Origin: Deltaproteobacteria bacterium
GTDB lineage: Bacteria > UBA10199 > DSSB01
Assembly (NCBI GenBank): GCA_021414045.1
Contig: JAIOPF010000178.1
Coordinates: 1-5,961 of the forward strand
DNA length: 5,961 nt
Direction: 5' to 3'
A model generated the notes under the pieces. The model saw only the letters and a program-made list of their open reading frames with translations. It was not told the DNA's origin and did not search any database. Each line of letters begins with the position of its first letter. Positions within the stretch are counted from its first letter, which is position 1. This document shows, piece after piece, positions 1-5,416 of the stretch. The translations under genes were made by a program, and so were the position numbers.

Positions 1-109
1 TGATCGCTTGACCAAGTCCCAGCGCAACGAGAATCGCCCAACAGAGGTGGGACAATCCTAAATAGGCGCCAAAGGCTAATCCAGCCTTGTTTTTGCTAAC
101 AGTACCCAT
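1..109 (-). CDS. Small membrane protein, N-terminal part (runs off left edge)
   Basis: The reverse strand is open from an ATG at 109 to the window edge, giving 36 residues that begin MGTVSKNKAGLAFGAYLGLS and continue into a hydrophobic stretch (about residues 10-36). The start is well supported: a GGGAGG Shine-Dalgarno lies four bases upstream of the ATG. The sequence resembles the first helix of short (roughly 80-100 residue) multi-pass inner-membrane proteins of unknown function that begin with an SKNKAGL-like segment and a Gly/Leu/Trp-rich helix; this resemblance is from memory and was not searched. The gene is divergent from nothing visible and lies 158 bp downstream of the macro-domain gene on the same strand. 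Stop codon and remaining helices are outside the window. Confidence 0.7.
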   Translation of the reverse strand, partial: MGTVSKNKAGLAFGAYLGLSHLCWAILVALGLGQAI

Positions 110-267
110 CAAGCCTCCCTTCGGAAAATGTTGATAGACTATTATTGCATTGTTTCCGTGATACGCCCACGATGCAAGTCGTGAACGATATCAAGAAATC
201 AAATCACGAAGGAGTCGGAGTAAAGGGGCCTGATGGGGCCTGGTTCTCGTATTACTGATAACCGTTA

Positions 268-756
268 TTATGCGCCGGGTTCCTCGGCTTTGGCGCCCGG
301 AATGTATTTTGCGTAGACGAATACGGGTAAGGGCAGGCCTTGTAATTTCTCCGAAAGCAATCCTTTCACCTCTTCCCATTCGAGTTTGCCGACTCCAGTT
401 CCAATCCTGGGGAGGGCGAGGCTTCGGAATTTTTCCGCTAGGGCCAGGTCGGCGAGTTTTTCCAGGCAAGAGCGGAGGTATTTTATCTGGGCTTTTCCGG
501 GAAGCGCGGCGGGGCTAGGGGCTGGGTCTTGAATGAAAAGGTTGACGATGTGCACCTGGGGCCCAGCCCAGCTCCAAATCGCTCCCGGCTTGGGCGAACT
601 TTGGTGGCAAAAATGTCGAAAATCCTTTGCTAGGGCAGGCCAGCGTTCGCGGATGGCCAAAGCCAGTCCTTGGTTGAAATGGTCTCCGGGAGCGATGCCA
701 TGGGCTATCACCTGGGCTTGGGAATGCAAAATATCGCCGCTTACTTCATAAATCAT
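268..756 (-). CDS. Macro-domain protein (ADP-ribose-binding type)
   Basis: A 162-residue, single-domain macro protein. Macro domains bind ADP-ribose and related ligands, and many hydrolyse ADP-ribose modifications; the substrate here cannot be told. Visible family features are the opening strand with GDIL (residues 7-10), VIAHG (16-20) followed by a Gly-rich ligand loop ending in FNQGLALAIRERWP (27-40), FRHFC and KPG (46-58), and the second loop ALPRIGTGVGKLEWEEV (114-130). This fits a cytoplasmic subfamily with an AHGxAPxDxFxQGLAL signature, in which the usual Asn-rich loop is replaced. I chose ATG 756 over the upstream in-frame ATG at 855: AGGA sits seven to eight bases before it and MIYEVSGD is the natural domain start, whereas the 33 extra residues look non-coding. 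No partner toxin gene (as in DarTG) is adjacent. Confidence 0.9.
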   Translation of the reverse strand: MIYEVSGDILHSQAQVIAHGIAPGDHFNQGLALAIRERWPALAKDFRHFCHQSSPKPGAIWSWAGPQVHIVNLFIQDPAPSPAALPGKAQIKYLRSCLEKLADLALAEKFRSLALPRIGTGVGKLEWEEVKGLLSEKLQGLPLPVFVYAKYIPGAKAEEPGA

Positions 757-1115
757 GGAAAGGTCCTTTCTTGCTGTGAAAACAAAACATAGGACTGGCC
801 GCAGGCAATAACATTGATCCAGGTCATGAAACGCAGGGAATTTCTTGGGTTTCAATAAGAAAGAGGCATGACCTGATGCAAAGCATTGGAGGCGATTCAG
901 GCGACTGAGAGGCAGAAGGAGTTAGAACCAATTGGGAGTCCTTTACCAAGAAAGAGCGGATGGAGGTCTTGGGGGTGCTTAAGGTTGCCGAACGGGTAGA
1001 TTTGATTGGGTTGCTTGAATTGACGACGTAATTATCGAAGTTTTTTTTGGAATGGCATCCCTCTATTGCGGGAATGGACCTAAGGATATTTCGGCGAAAT
1101 TTATGTTCTTATTTC
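757..1115. other. Intergenic stretch, no convincing gene
   Basis: These 359 bases separate the macro-domain gene from the 326-residue protein. I see no RNA gene and no clear terminator. On the plus strand a frame is open from 909 to TAA 1029-1031; its only ATG (960) gives a 23-residue peptide ending VLKVAERVDLIGLLELTT, preceded by AAAGAG very close to the ATG. The composition looks protein-like, and a neighbouring frame (about 870-925, EAIQATERQKELE) also reads like helix, so a frameshifted remnant of a small gene is possible. The evidence is weak and I do not call a gene. Confidence 0.4.
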
Positions 1116-2096
1116 CTACCTCGTTCGAATGCCGCTGAAAATTAAGGCGTGGTAGGCATGCAGCAAAGGAAAGGGGTAGGCCCGCTTTTGTTCCTCATTC
1201 ATCAAATCCAAGACATTTGGTTCGAAGTATGACCGCATTAATCCAGCAAGGCTATGCGCGGCATTTTCGAGTTTCGTGGTTTCGGACTTTTCCCACGATG
1301 GCAAGAGGGCGCCTTTGGGATGGAAGCAAATTTCCAATAAGTGACCCAGGACCAAAAGCTGAGTGAAGGTGATTTCTAGTACGCGATCCCGGTAATCCTG
1401 AAGGATCCAGTCCGGATGGCTCAGCAGTACCGAGGAATCCTCGAGAGATTTTTCCAATCGGGTCAAGAGGTGCTGCTTGAAGTCCGTGAAGATGGGGCCG
1501 AATGCCTTCGGCTGATTGAGGCATAGCTTATTCACCGCTTCGAGGAAGTGTAGTCCGGTTTCGGTGAAGGGTGTCTTTCCCGGATGCCACAGATCTCCGT
1601 TGGCGAAATCTCTGAAATAAATTTGCCAATGATCTTGGGTCACAGTCTCTAAAGGCGTTGCCTGGCCCTGCCATCGCCCTTTCTCGTCCAAGAAGGTTGA
1701 GAGAAACTGCAGGGTCCAACTAGGTTCGGGGACCATGCTGTTGTCGCCCCATTCCTTCACGGGACTTTCGAGAATGTGAGCTACGAAATCTTCCGCCTGA
1801 AACTCGCGTTCCCCGAGCATCCAGGTGCCCGGTGAATTATCCGATAAGGCGAGGGCGCAGAGGAATTTATGCCGATGCGCTTCGGGGGTTTCCGGAGCGA
1901 CGGGAAAGTAGGGCGCCTCTTGCGAGGAGAATTGAACGTAGGCAAGAAGAGGCGCGGCCCAGTCCGGACGATAGCCGAAGGCGTTGATTTGATGCAGCCG
2001 AAGCGAATAAAAAACGGCAGGCGGCAGTTGAAGGAAGTCCGGATTTTCGGCGTCGCGAAAAGCAGTCTCGACTTGGGTGCAAACGGTTGACATCAC
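1116..2096 (-). CDS. Unrecognised 326-residue cytoplasmic protein
   Basis: A long, uninterrupted frame whose codon use and composition look genuine, but I do not recognise the family. The product has no signal peptide and no clear membrane helix. It is rich in aromatic residues, His and Leu. The N-terminal third (Pro, Tyr and Phe rich) looks globular, and the last 130 residues look mostly helical, with segments such as LTRLEKSLEDSSVLLSHP, FTQLLVLGHLLEICF and LENAAHSLAGLMRSYF. No known catalytic motif is apparent. The start is GTG 2096 or the adjacent ATG 2093; neither has a good Shine-Dalgarno. The frame begins only about 12-15 bases downstream of an intrinsic terminator on the same strand, so its own promoter must overlap that hairpin, or the message must read through it from the 95-residue gene upstream. 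Confidence 0.75.
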   Translation of the reverse strand: MMSTVCTQVETAFRDAENPDFLQLPPAVFYSLRLHQINAFGYRPDWAAPLLAYVQFSSQEAPYFPVAPETPEAHRHKFLCALALSDNSPGTWMLGEREFQAEDFVAHILESPVKEWGDNSMVPEPSWTLQFLSTFLDEKGRWQGQATPLETVTQDHWQIYFRDFANGDLWHPGKTPFTETGLHFLEAVNKLCLNQPKAFGPIFTDFKQHLLTRLEKSLEDSSVLLSHPDWILQDYRDRVLEITFTQLLVLGHLLEICFHPKGALLPSWEKSETTKLENAAHSLAGLMRSYFEPNVLDLMNEEQKRAYPFPLLHAYHALIFSGIRTR

Positions 2097-2107
2097 GAAC
2101 CCAGATT

Positions 2108-2138
2108 ACAAAAAACCCCTCGCAGGGGCGAGGGGTTT
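2108..2138 (-). terminator. Strong intrinsic terminator after the 95-residue gene
   Basis: An 11-bp perfect stem (arms 2113-2123 and 2128-2138, four-base loop) contains a GC-rich core GCGAGGGG. On the minus strand it is followed by a run of six T (2115-2110). On the plus strand the hairpin is followed by only three T and then A residues, so it is directional for minus-strand transcripts. It lies 27 bases past the stop of the 2452-2165 gene and just before the start of the 2096-1116 gene. Confidence 0.9.
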
Positions 2139-2164
2139 AAAAAACTATGATCGATTTTGCCGAC

Positions 2165-2452
2165 TTAGTGCCGCGGCGCGGGAGCAGGGGGATGTTGGCG
2201 AATCAACTCTTCCATCCGTTGCGCGTTGAAATCCGGTACCCGATGCATTTCGATGTAGCAGCCGACGCGAACCGGTTGGCTCTCGCGAATTAGCTCTTCC
2301 AGACGGGCATGTTCGAGGGGAGGAATCGGCTCGAAGTGATCGGCTGCTTCTCGGCTGGGAGTGGTGCAAGCCTGGGCCTCGGGTTGAAAGTAGCATTCCA
2401 CTCGATGGAATAAGTCGGAGAAGAAAGAACCGATATTAGAAAGAATTTCCAC
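2165..2452 (-). CDS. Hypothetical 95-residue protein with a duplicated helix motif
   Basis: I do not recognise the family. The GTG start at 2452 is decided by an excellent AGGAGG Shine-Dalgarno four bases upstream, and the gene is closed by a strong terminator, so I regard it as real. The N-terminus (MEILSNIGSFFSDLFHRVEC) could form an amphipathic, membrane-surface helix; there is no cleavable signal. The second half holds two related segments: ARLEELIRESQP (about residues 49-60) and QRMEELIRQHPP (about 78-89), separated by a Cys-containing stretch VGCYIEMHRV. Three Cys are present. The tail is PAPAPRH. A 6-bp hairpin with a three-base loop (2472-2486) lies just upstream of the ribosome site and may affect translation. 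A second frame across the same DNA (ATG 2586) is treated as a shadow. Confidence 0.75.
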   Translation of the reverse strand: MEILSNIGSFFSDLFHRVECYFQPEAQACTTPSREAADHFEPIPPLEHARLEELIRESQPVRVGCYIEMHRVPDFNAQRMEELIRQHPPAPAPRH

Positions 2453-2617
2453 GTAACCTCCTGTTGAAGCCCCTGCCTATGGCAGGATTTATCGTGCGTC
2501 CATCGGAGATGTTGCGCGGGGTCGACGGGTAGAACTAAACATGCCCAAATACCAAAGGCCTGAATCAAAAAAAGGAGTATGATCATGCCTTTATCTCTTC
2601 TAATTTTTTTAAAAAAA

Positions 2618-2664
2618 TGGTGGAGACGAGCGGGATCGAACCGCCGACCTCCTGAATGCCATTC
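2618..2664 (-). other. 3' fragment of tRNA-Ala(GGC): probable island attachment site
   Basis: Read on the minus strand, this is the 3' part of a tRNA. It has an ATGGCAT anticodon loop (2662-2656, anticodon GGC), the 3' anticodon strand TCAGG, variable bases AGGTC, a T-arm GGCGG-TTCGATC-CCGCT that pairs with one G-T wobble, acceptor strand CGTCTCC, discriminator A and encoded CCA (2620-2618). The 5' half is absent: upstream bases do not make the anticodon 5' strand beyond two positions, and no D-arm or GGAGACG acceptor strand follows. The match to tRNA-Ala(GGC) therefore begins at the anticodon arm. That is the classic footprint left when a tyrosine-recombinase element integrates at a tRNA anticodon loop, giving one intact tRNA and one 3' duplicate. 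The element would lie at higher coordinates. Remnant status is seen; integration is inferred. Confidence 0.8.
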
Positions 2665-2731
2665 CCCACACTGGATTTTCCCCAATTCCTTGAAATTCCT
2701 AACTAGCTGAAAAAATTAGATAAATACGACT

Positions 2732-2821
2732 CAATGTCCGGCCATATTTGTGCAGATATGGTCATTATTAACTCAATATTGGGTCGTTATGTGCTCCTTC
2801 GGTGGGAGGATTGTGGGAAAA
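2732..2821. repeat. Dispersed repeat, copy 1 (hairpin block plus 41-bp conserved block)
   Basis: Copy 1 of a pair in direct orientation. Block A (2732-2769) matches 5721-5758 at 29 of 38 positions without gaps. An 11-base insertion (2770-2780) follows, then block B (2781-2821) matches 5759-5799 at 40 of 41 positions. Block A contains a stem-loop with arms 2742-2749 and 2754-2761 and loop GTGC. The repeat forms the downstream end of the SQR-like remnant and supplies its last codons and stop. Confidence 0.85.
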
Positions 2822-2964
2822 TTTAAATCTGAGAAACCCTCCGTATGATACCCCCGGCGACCAACAAGCCCGGCCCCGCCATCCGCCAATGGCCGTAAAG
2901 CGGTCGCGCTGGCGATCCCTCCGGTCCCTTCGCCTGCGATGACAATTTTAGATAACCTTGGCAT
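2773..2964 (-). pseudogene. Truncated sulfide:quinone oxidoreductase-like gene (N-terminal part only)
   Basis: The 63-residue frame starts MPRLSKIVIAGEGTGGIASA, a beta-alpha-beta FAD-binding start with GxGxxG (residues 11-16). An RRGYHTEGF segment (about 36-44) resembles the RRExHxYQPGFT stretch of SQR-like flavoproteins of the pyridine nucleotide-disulfide reductase fold. Such enzymes are roughly 350-430 residues long, so only the first ninth remains. About residue 46 onward, the frame enters the 2732-2821 repeat and ends at a stop within it; these last residues are not SQR sequence. The gene lies 13 bases after the dioxygenase stop, in operon order as expected for sulfide oxidation loci. 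No NAD- or quinone-site residues or redox Cys survive, so it cannot be functional. Assignment to SQR rather than another flavoprotein rests on context. Confidence 0.6.
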
Positions 2965-2977
2965 GGGATGGTCCCAT

Positions 2978-3595
2978 TCAACCTTGCCTTATCGAGGGAG
3001 CTTCCTCCGTCTTTGCCGGGGATGGGGGTGATCCGCAGGCTAGGTTCGCAGGCACGGCGATTTGAATCTTTTTTGGCATGGCCAATTTCAAATTTGCCAT
3101 GATTGCAAGGAACTCCTCCTTGGTTTTTCCTCCGCCAACCCTTGGATTGAACTTCTTCTCTTCCTCGATGGTCGAGACCATCATGCCCCGATAATCGTGG
3201 GCGGGATAGACCAGGGTTTCATCGGGGAGAGTGAACAGTTTTTGTGTAATGCTCTCATACAAACCCGAAGACGAACCCTGCTGAAAGTCGGTCCGACCGG
3301 TCCCTCGGATCAGAAGCGCGTCGCCGCTAAAGACCCGGCCGGCCACCAAATAACTCGTGCATCCGTTGGTTCGGATTTCGTCCGCCCCGGTGATGTGATC
3401 GGCGTGGACATGGGTTTCCATGACGAATTTCAAATGAAGCCCCAATTCTTTGACGAGGTTGAGATCGCGCTGGACCTGTTCCTTGACGGTGTCGATGAGG
3501 GCGGCCTCCCGGGTTTCGGGATCGGCGATCAAGTAGGTGTAGGTCCATGTTTCGTAGTCGAAGAGTTGGCGAAAAAAAAGTTCGTGGGTATTCAT
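2978..3595 (-). CDS. Persulfide dioxygenase-like metallo-beta-lactamase protein with internal deletion
   Basis: Enzymes of this family (ETHE1/Blh type) oxidise glutathione persulfide to sulfite using a mononuclear iron. The 205-residue product opens with FFRQLFDYETWTYTYLIAD, carries THVHADHITGA (61-71), FSGDALLIRGTGRTDFQQG (89-107), LPDETLVYPAHDY (123-135) and KKIQIAVPANLACG near the end, all family hallmarks. The 40-odd residues that should separate HITGADEIR from HTNGCTSYLV are missing: R75 is followed directly by TNGC. Taking human ETHE1 ligands His79, His135 and Asp154, His62 and Asp92 are kept here but the TPGH histidine is gone, and about 43 residues (129 bases, in frame) are lost at about 3370/3371. 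The product is probably inactive. ATG 3595 has a GGAGG site four bases upstream and overlaps the stop of the preceding mini-gene, which implies translational coupling. Confidence 0.88.
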   Translation of the reverse strand: MNTHELFFRQLFDYETWTYTYLIADPETREAALIDTVKEQVQRDLNLVKELGLHLKFVMETHVHADHITGADEIRTNGCTSYLVAGRVFSGDALLIRGTGRTDFQQGSSSGLYESITQKLFTLPDETLVYPAHDYRGMMVSTIEEEKKFNPRVGGGKTKEEFLAIMANLKLAMPKKIQIAVPANLACGSPPSPAKTEEAPSIRQG

Positions 3596-3672
3596 ATCGC
3601 CTCCAATACGCGTTGAAATTTCCCGCTGACCTCCCGGGTCAGGTTTGATTTTTTGGAAAAATAATAACTCAT
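3592..3672 (-). pseudogene. 26-codon DUF302 remnant: N- and C-terminal ends fused in frame
   Basis: The ATG at 3672 has a very strong GGAGGAG Shine-Dalgarno five bases upstream, yet the frame encodes only 26 residues, MSYYFSKKSNL followed by TREVSGKFQRVLEAI. The first part matches the usual start of DUF302 proteins (MSYYFSKT...), and the second resembles their usual end (...EVxxKLxRVLEAI). DUF302 proteins are about 120-130 residues and are common neighbours in sulfur and arsenic operons. I infer an in-frame internal deletion of about 100 residues. The TGA stop overlaps the ATG of the dioxygenase gene, so the remnant may still serve as a leader that delivers ribosomes. The alternative is an unrelated small peptide; homology was judged by eye. 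Confidence 0.6.
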
Positions 3673-3700
3673 GTCCGCTCCTCCAAAATGACGAATATCA

Positions 3701-4459
3701 TCAAGTTTTAAAAAGATTTTTCACTACAAGTCCTACTCCCAAAACAAGGATGAAAACAGCGAACCCCTTTCTTAATTTTTCCACAGGAAGCCTGTGCGAT
3801 AAAGCGACTCCCAAAAAACTGGCCAAAGAAGAAACCACCACAAAAACGATCACCACCGGCCAATCAAAGGGGACTTTACCCAAATAACCCAAAACTCCGG
3901 CGGCGCTATTGACCGCGATCACGAAGAGTGAAGTCCCGATGGCTAGACGGAGCTTGAGATTCCCGAGAGTGTTCAAGGCGGGAACGATCATAAAGCCGCC
4001 TCCCACGCCCAAAAACCCGGTCATAAAACCCACTACTGCGCCCAGACCTCCGGCAAGTTCAGGTCGCATGTGGCATTCATCCTTTCCGGGGCTTAGGTCG
4101 GCTTCCTTCTTGCGGAGCATGGCCAAGGCTACGACGACCATCAGTAGTCCGAATAAAATAAGTTGCAAGGTCCCCGAAACTCGCAAGGCCACCCAGGTAC
4201 CTCCCAAGGTGCCGACAATGCCAATGACGGAGAAAAACAAAGCCGCCTTCAGGCACAGGGCCCCCCGTTTCCATTGCAAAACCGCGCCCGTCAACGCGGT
4301 CAGCCCCACGATGGCCAGGGACATGGCAATGGCCGACTTGGTTTCGTAACCCAATACGTAAACCAAAATGGGCACCGCTAGAACGGAGCCCCCGCTTCCG
4401 AACATTCCTAAGGAGAGGCCGACCAAGGATCCCATTGCCATGGCTAAGAGCCAATTCAT
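3701..4459 (-). CDS. TauE/SafE-family sulfite or sulfonate exporter
   Basis: A 252-residue inner-membrane protein, normal length for TauE/SafE (DUF81) permeases, which move sulfite, sulfoacetate or related anions outward. Two inverted halves are visible: helix one with GMFGSGGSVLAVPIL (18-32), and the mirror motif GFLGVGGGFMIVPAL (148-162), separated by a short charged loop (RKKEADLSPGKDE, about 116-128). Further helices lie near 43-62, 73-93, 98-114, 176-194, 199-220 and 233-247. ATG 4459 was chosen because MNWLLAMAMG begins the first helix and the ATG overlaps the rhodanese stop as ATGA; AGAGG lies about eight bases upstream. Longer frames run back into the rhodanese gene and are rejected. 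In this operon, sulfite made by the dioxygenase is the likely substrate. The gene appears intact. Confidence 0.9.
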   Translation of the reverse strand: MNWLLAMAMGSLVGLSLGMFGSGGSVLAVPILVYVLGYETKSAIAMSLAIVGLTALTGAVLQWKRGALCLKAALFFSVIGIVGTLGGTWVALRVSGTLQLILFGLLMVVVALAMLRKKEADLSPGKDECHMRPELAGGLGAVVGFMTGFLGVGGGFMIVPALNTLGNLKLRLAIGTSLFVIAVNSAAGVLGYLGKVPFDWPVVIVFVVVSSLASFLGVALSHRLPVEKLRKGFAVFILVLGVGLVVKNLFKT

Positions 4460-5001
4460 GATAACGCCTCTTGGGGATTGGGGCAGGATTTCTGAGTTCG
4501 ATTCCATGGCATGCGGCCTAACAATTGCGCCATTCCGCAAAACCCGGTGAGACCCGCAAAAGCCAAACCCGTTCCCACGAAACCGGTGAGGATCAAAAAG
4601 GCAGGGTGGACGAGCCAGGCCAGGAGGGTTCCGATCAGGATCAAGGTTCCCGCAACCACCTGGACTTGTTGCATAAGGGGAAGGCCGCGTCTGAGGCGGA
4701 CGACCGCACCACCGCATTTCTCATATTCGACAATTCCTCCGTCGATATTGACTAGATTCTCGAATCCAAGGGATTCCAGGCGTTGAATCGCCTGACGGCT
4801 TCGGTTGCCGGACCTGCAGTAGACATACACCGGGCGATCCTTTGGAATCTCCGTCGCCTTGGCCTCGAGGGAGTCCAAAGGGATTAAGGCTGCGCCTTCA
4901 ATCCGGCAGACTTGGTGTTCATCCGGTTTCCGGACGTCCAAGAGGAATTCATTTTTTCCTTTCGATTGATTCTTGAGATCCTGGGCGCTGATGGATTTCA
5001 T
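4456..5001 (-). CDS. Rhodanese-domain sulfurtransferase with C-terminal membrane tail (YgaP-like)
   Basis: The 181-residue protein has a single rhodanese domain (about 1-105) with the entry motif LLDVRKPDEH (20-29) and active-site loop YVYCRSGNRS (59-68), Cys62 being the catalytic persulfide carrier. A DUF2892-type hairpin of two membrane helices follows (about 113-155) and ends in the family signature GMAQLLGRMPWNR (156-168). This is the layout and size of E. coli YgaP (174 residues), an inner-membrane sulfurtransferase. The start is ATG 5001, with GGGAG five bases upstream; a 39-residue upstream extension overlaps the repressor and is rejected. It follows the ArsR gene by 17 bases and overlaps TauE by four. 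Role: binding and transfer of sulfane sulfur at the membrane. The gene appears intact. Confidence 0.92.
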   Translation of the reverse strand: MKSISAQDLKNQSKGKNEFLLDVRKPDEHQVCRIEGAALIPLDSLEAKATEIPKDRPVYVYCRSGNRSRQAIQRLESLGFENLVNIDGGIVEYEKCGGAVVRLRRGLPLMQQVQVVAGTLILIGTLLAWLVHPAFLILTGFVGTGLAFAGLTGFCGMAQLLGRMPWNRTQKSCPNPQEALS

Positions 5002-5018
5002 GAGTTCTCCCAATAAGA

Positions 5019-5381
5019 TTAAGATGCTCGGCTCTTTCGCGGCGCGCGGTGTGCGGAGGAATAAATTCGAACCTGTTGGTCCAGTCTTTTTTGAATCCCT
5101 TTGCAAATCATTTCGCAAAGCTGGTGAACCATCGGGTCCGCGATGGAGTAATAGGCCGAATTTCCTTCCTGCCGCCGCCGGAGCAGGTGGGCATCCACAA
5201 GGAGTTTCAAATGTTTGCTGAGATTTGGCTGAGAAGTGCCGACCGCCGCGCAGAGATCAGACACGGTTCTTTCGGATTCTTGGAGCTCTTGCAAAATCCT
5301 AAGCCGAATTGGCTCGCAAAGGGCCTTGAATATTCTCGACACTCCCTCAAGAGCCTGGGGATCCAGGGTTTTTATCTTCAT
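5019..5381 (-). CDS. ArsR-family winged-helix repressor, likely sulfide/persulfide sensor
   Basis: The 120-residue product has the ArsR fold throughout: FKALCEPIRLRILQEL (18-33), the recognition helix region VGTSQPNLSKHLKLL (47-61), and the wing LRRRQEGNSAYYSIADP (67-83). There are four Cys: C22, C44, C89 and C93. In BigR/SqrR-type repressors two Cys, one in the helix before the recognition helix and one in the C-terminal helix, form a polysulfide bridge that releases DNA. C44 and C89 or C93 occupy plausible positions, and the operon content supports this role. It lacks the ELCVCDL metal site of arsenic-sensing ArsR. ATG 5381 has GGAG five bases upstream. As first gene of the operon it probably represses its own promoter through the palindromes at 5391-5416. 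Confidence 0.9.
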   Translation of the reverse strand: MKIKTLDPQALEGVSRIFKALCEPIRLRILQELQESERTVSDLCAAVGTSQPNLSKHLKLLVDAHLLRRRQEGNSAYYSIADPMVHQLCEMICKGIQKRLDQQVRIYSSAHRAPRKSRAS

Positions 5382-5390
5382 AAAGACTCC

Positions 5391-5405
5391 ATACTTTATA
5401 AGTAT
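5391..5405. promoter_or_regulatory. Palindromic operator candidate 1
   Basis: ATACTT-TAT-AAGTAT is a perfect 6-bp inverted repeat, nine bases upstream of the repressor ATG and just after its predicted start of transcription. Position and symmetry suit binding by the dimeric ArsR-family product. No binding site of a close relative is at hand for comparison. Confidence 0.55.
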
Positions 5406-5416
5406 ATTCCAATATA
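5403..5416. promoter_or_regulatory. Palindromic operator candidate 2, over the -10
   Basis: TATATT-CC-AATATA is a perfect 6-bp inverted repeat overlapping the first palindrome by three bases. Its right arm is the -10 element of the predicted promoter, so a bound repressor would block RNA polymerase. Confidence 0.5.

Noticed and set aside
257..267. Short palindrome ATAAC-C-GTTAT after the macro-domain gene as a terminator
   Set aside because: AT-rich 5-bp arms with no T-run; too weak to call.
757..855. N-terminal extension of the macro-domain protein from ATG 855
   Set aside because: The 33 extra residues match nothing in the domain, whereas ATG 756 has a good ribosome site and starts the first strand.
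2290..2586. Minus-strand frame starting MIILLFLIQAFGIWACLVLP, which resembles a small secreted or membrane peptide
   Set aside because: It runs through the whole front of the 95-residue gene in another frame, its ribosome site is poor, and the sequence after the hydrophobic start is not protein-like. The 95-residue frame has the perfect Shine-Dalgarno.
3062..3616. 184-residue plus-strand frame
   Set aside because: It lies antisense to the persulfide dioxygenase, whose conserved motifs are clear; the plus frame has no recognisable motif or ribosome site.
3615..3660. Hairpin TGACC-TCCC-GGTCA followed by T-rich plus-strand sequence, possible terminator
   Set aside because: It has only a 5-bp stem, lies inside the DUF302 remnant, and points against the operon; there is no plus-strand gene to terminate.
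4460..4717. N-terminal extension of the TauE frame (86 residues)
   Set aside because: It overlaps the rhodanese gene and is Pro/Arg-rich out-of-frame sequence; ATG 4459 gives a normal TauE length and an ATGA overlap.
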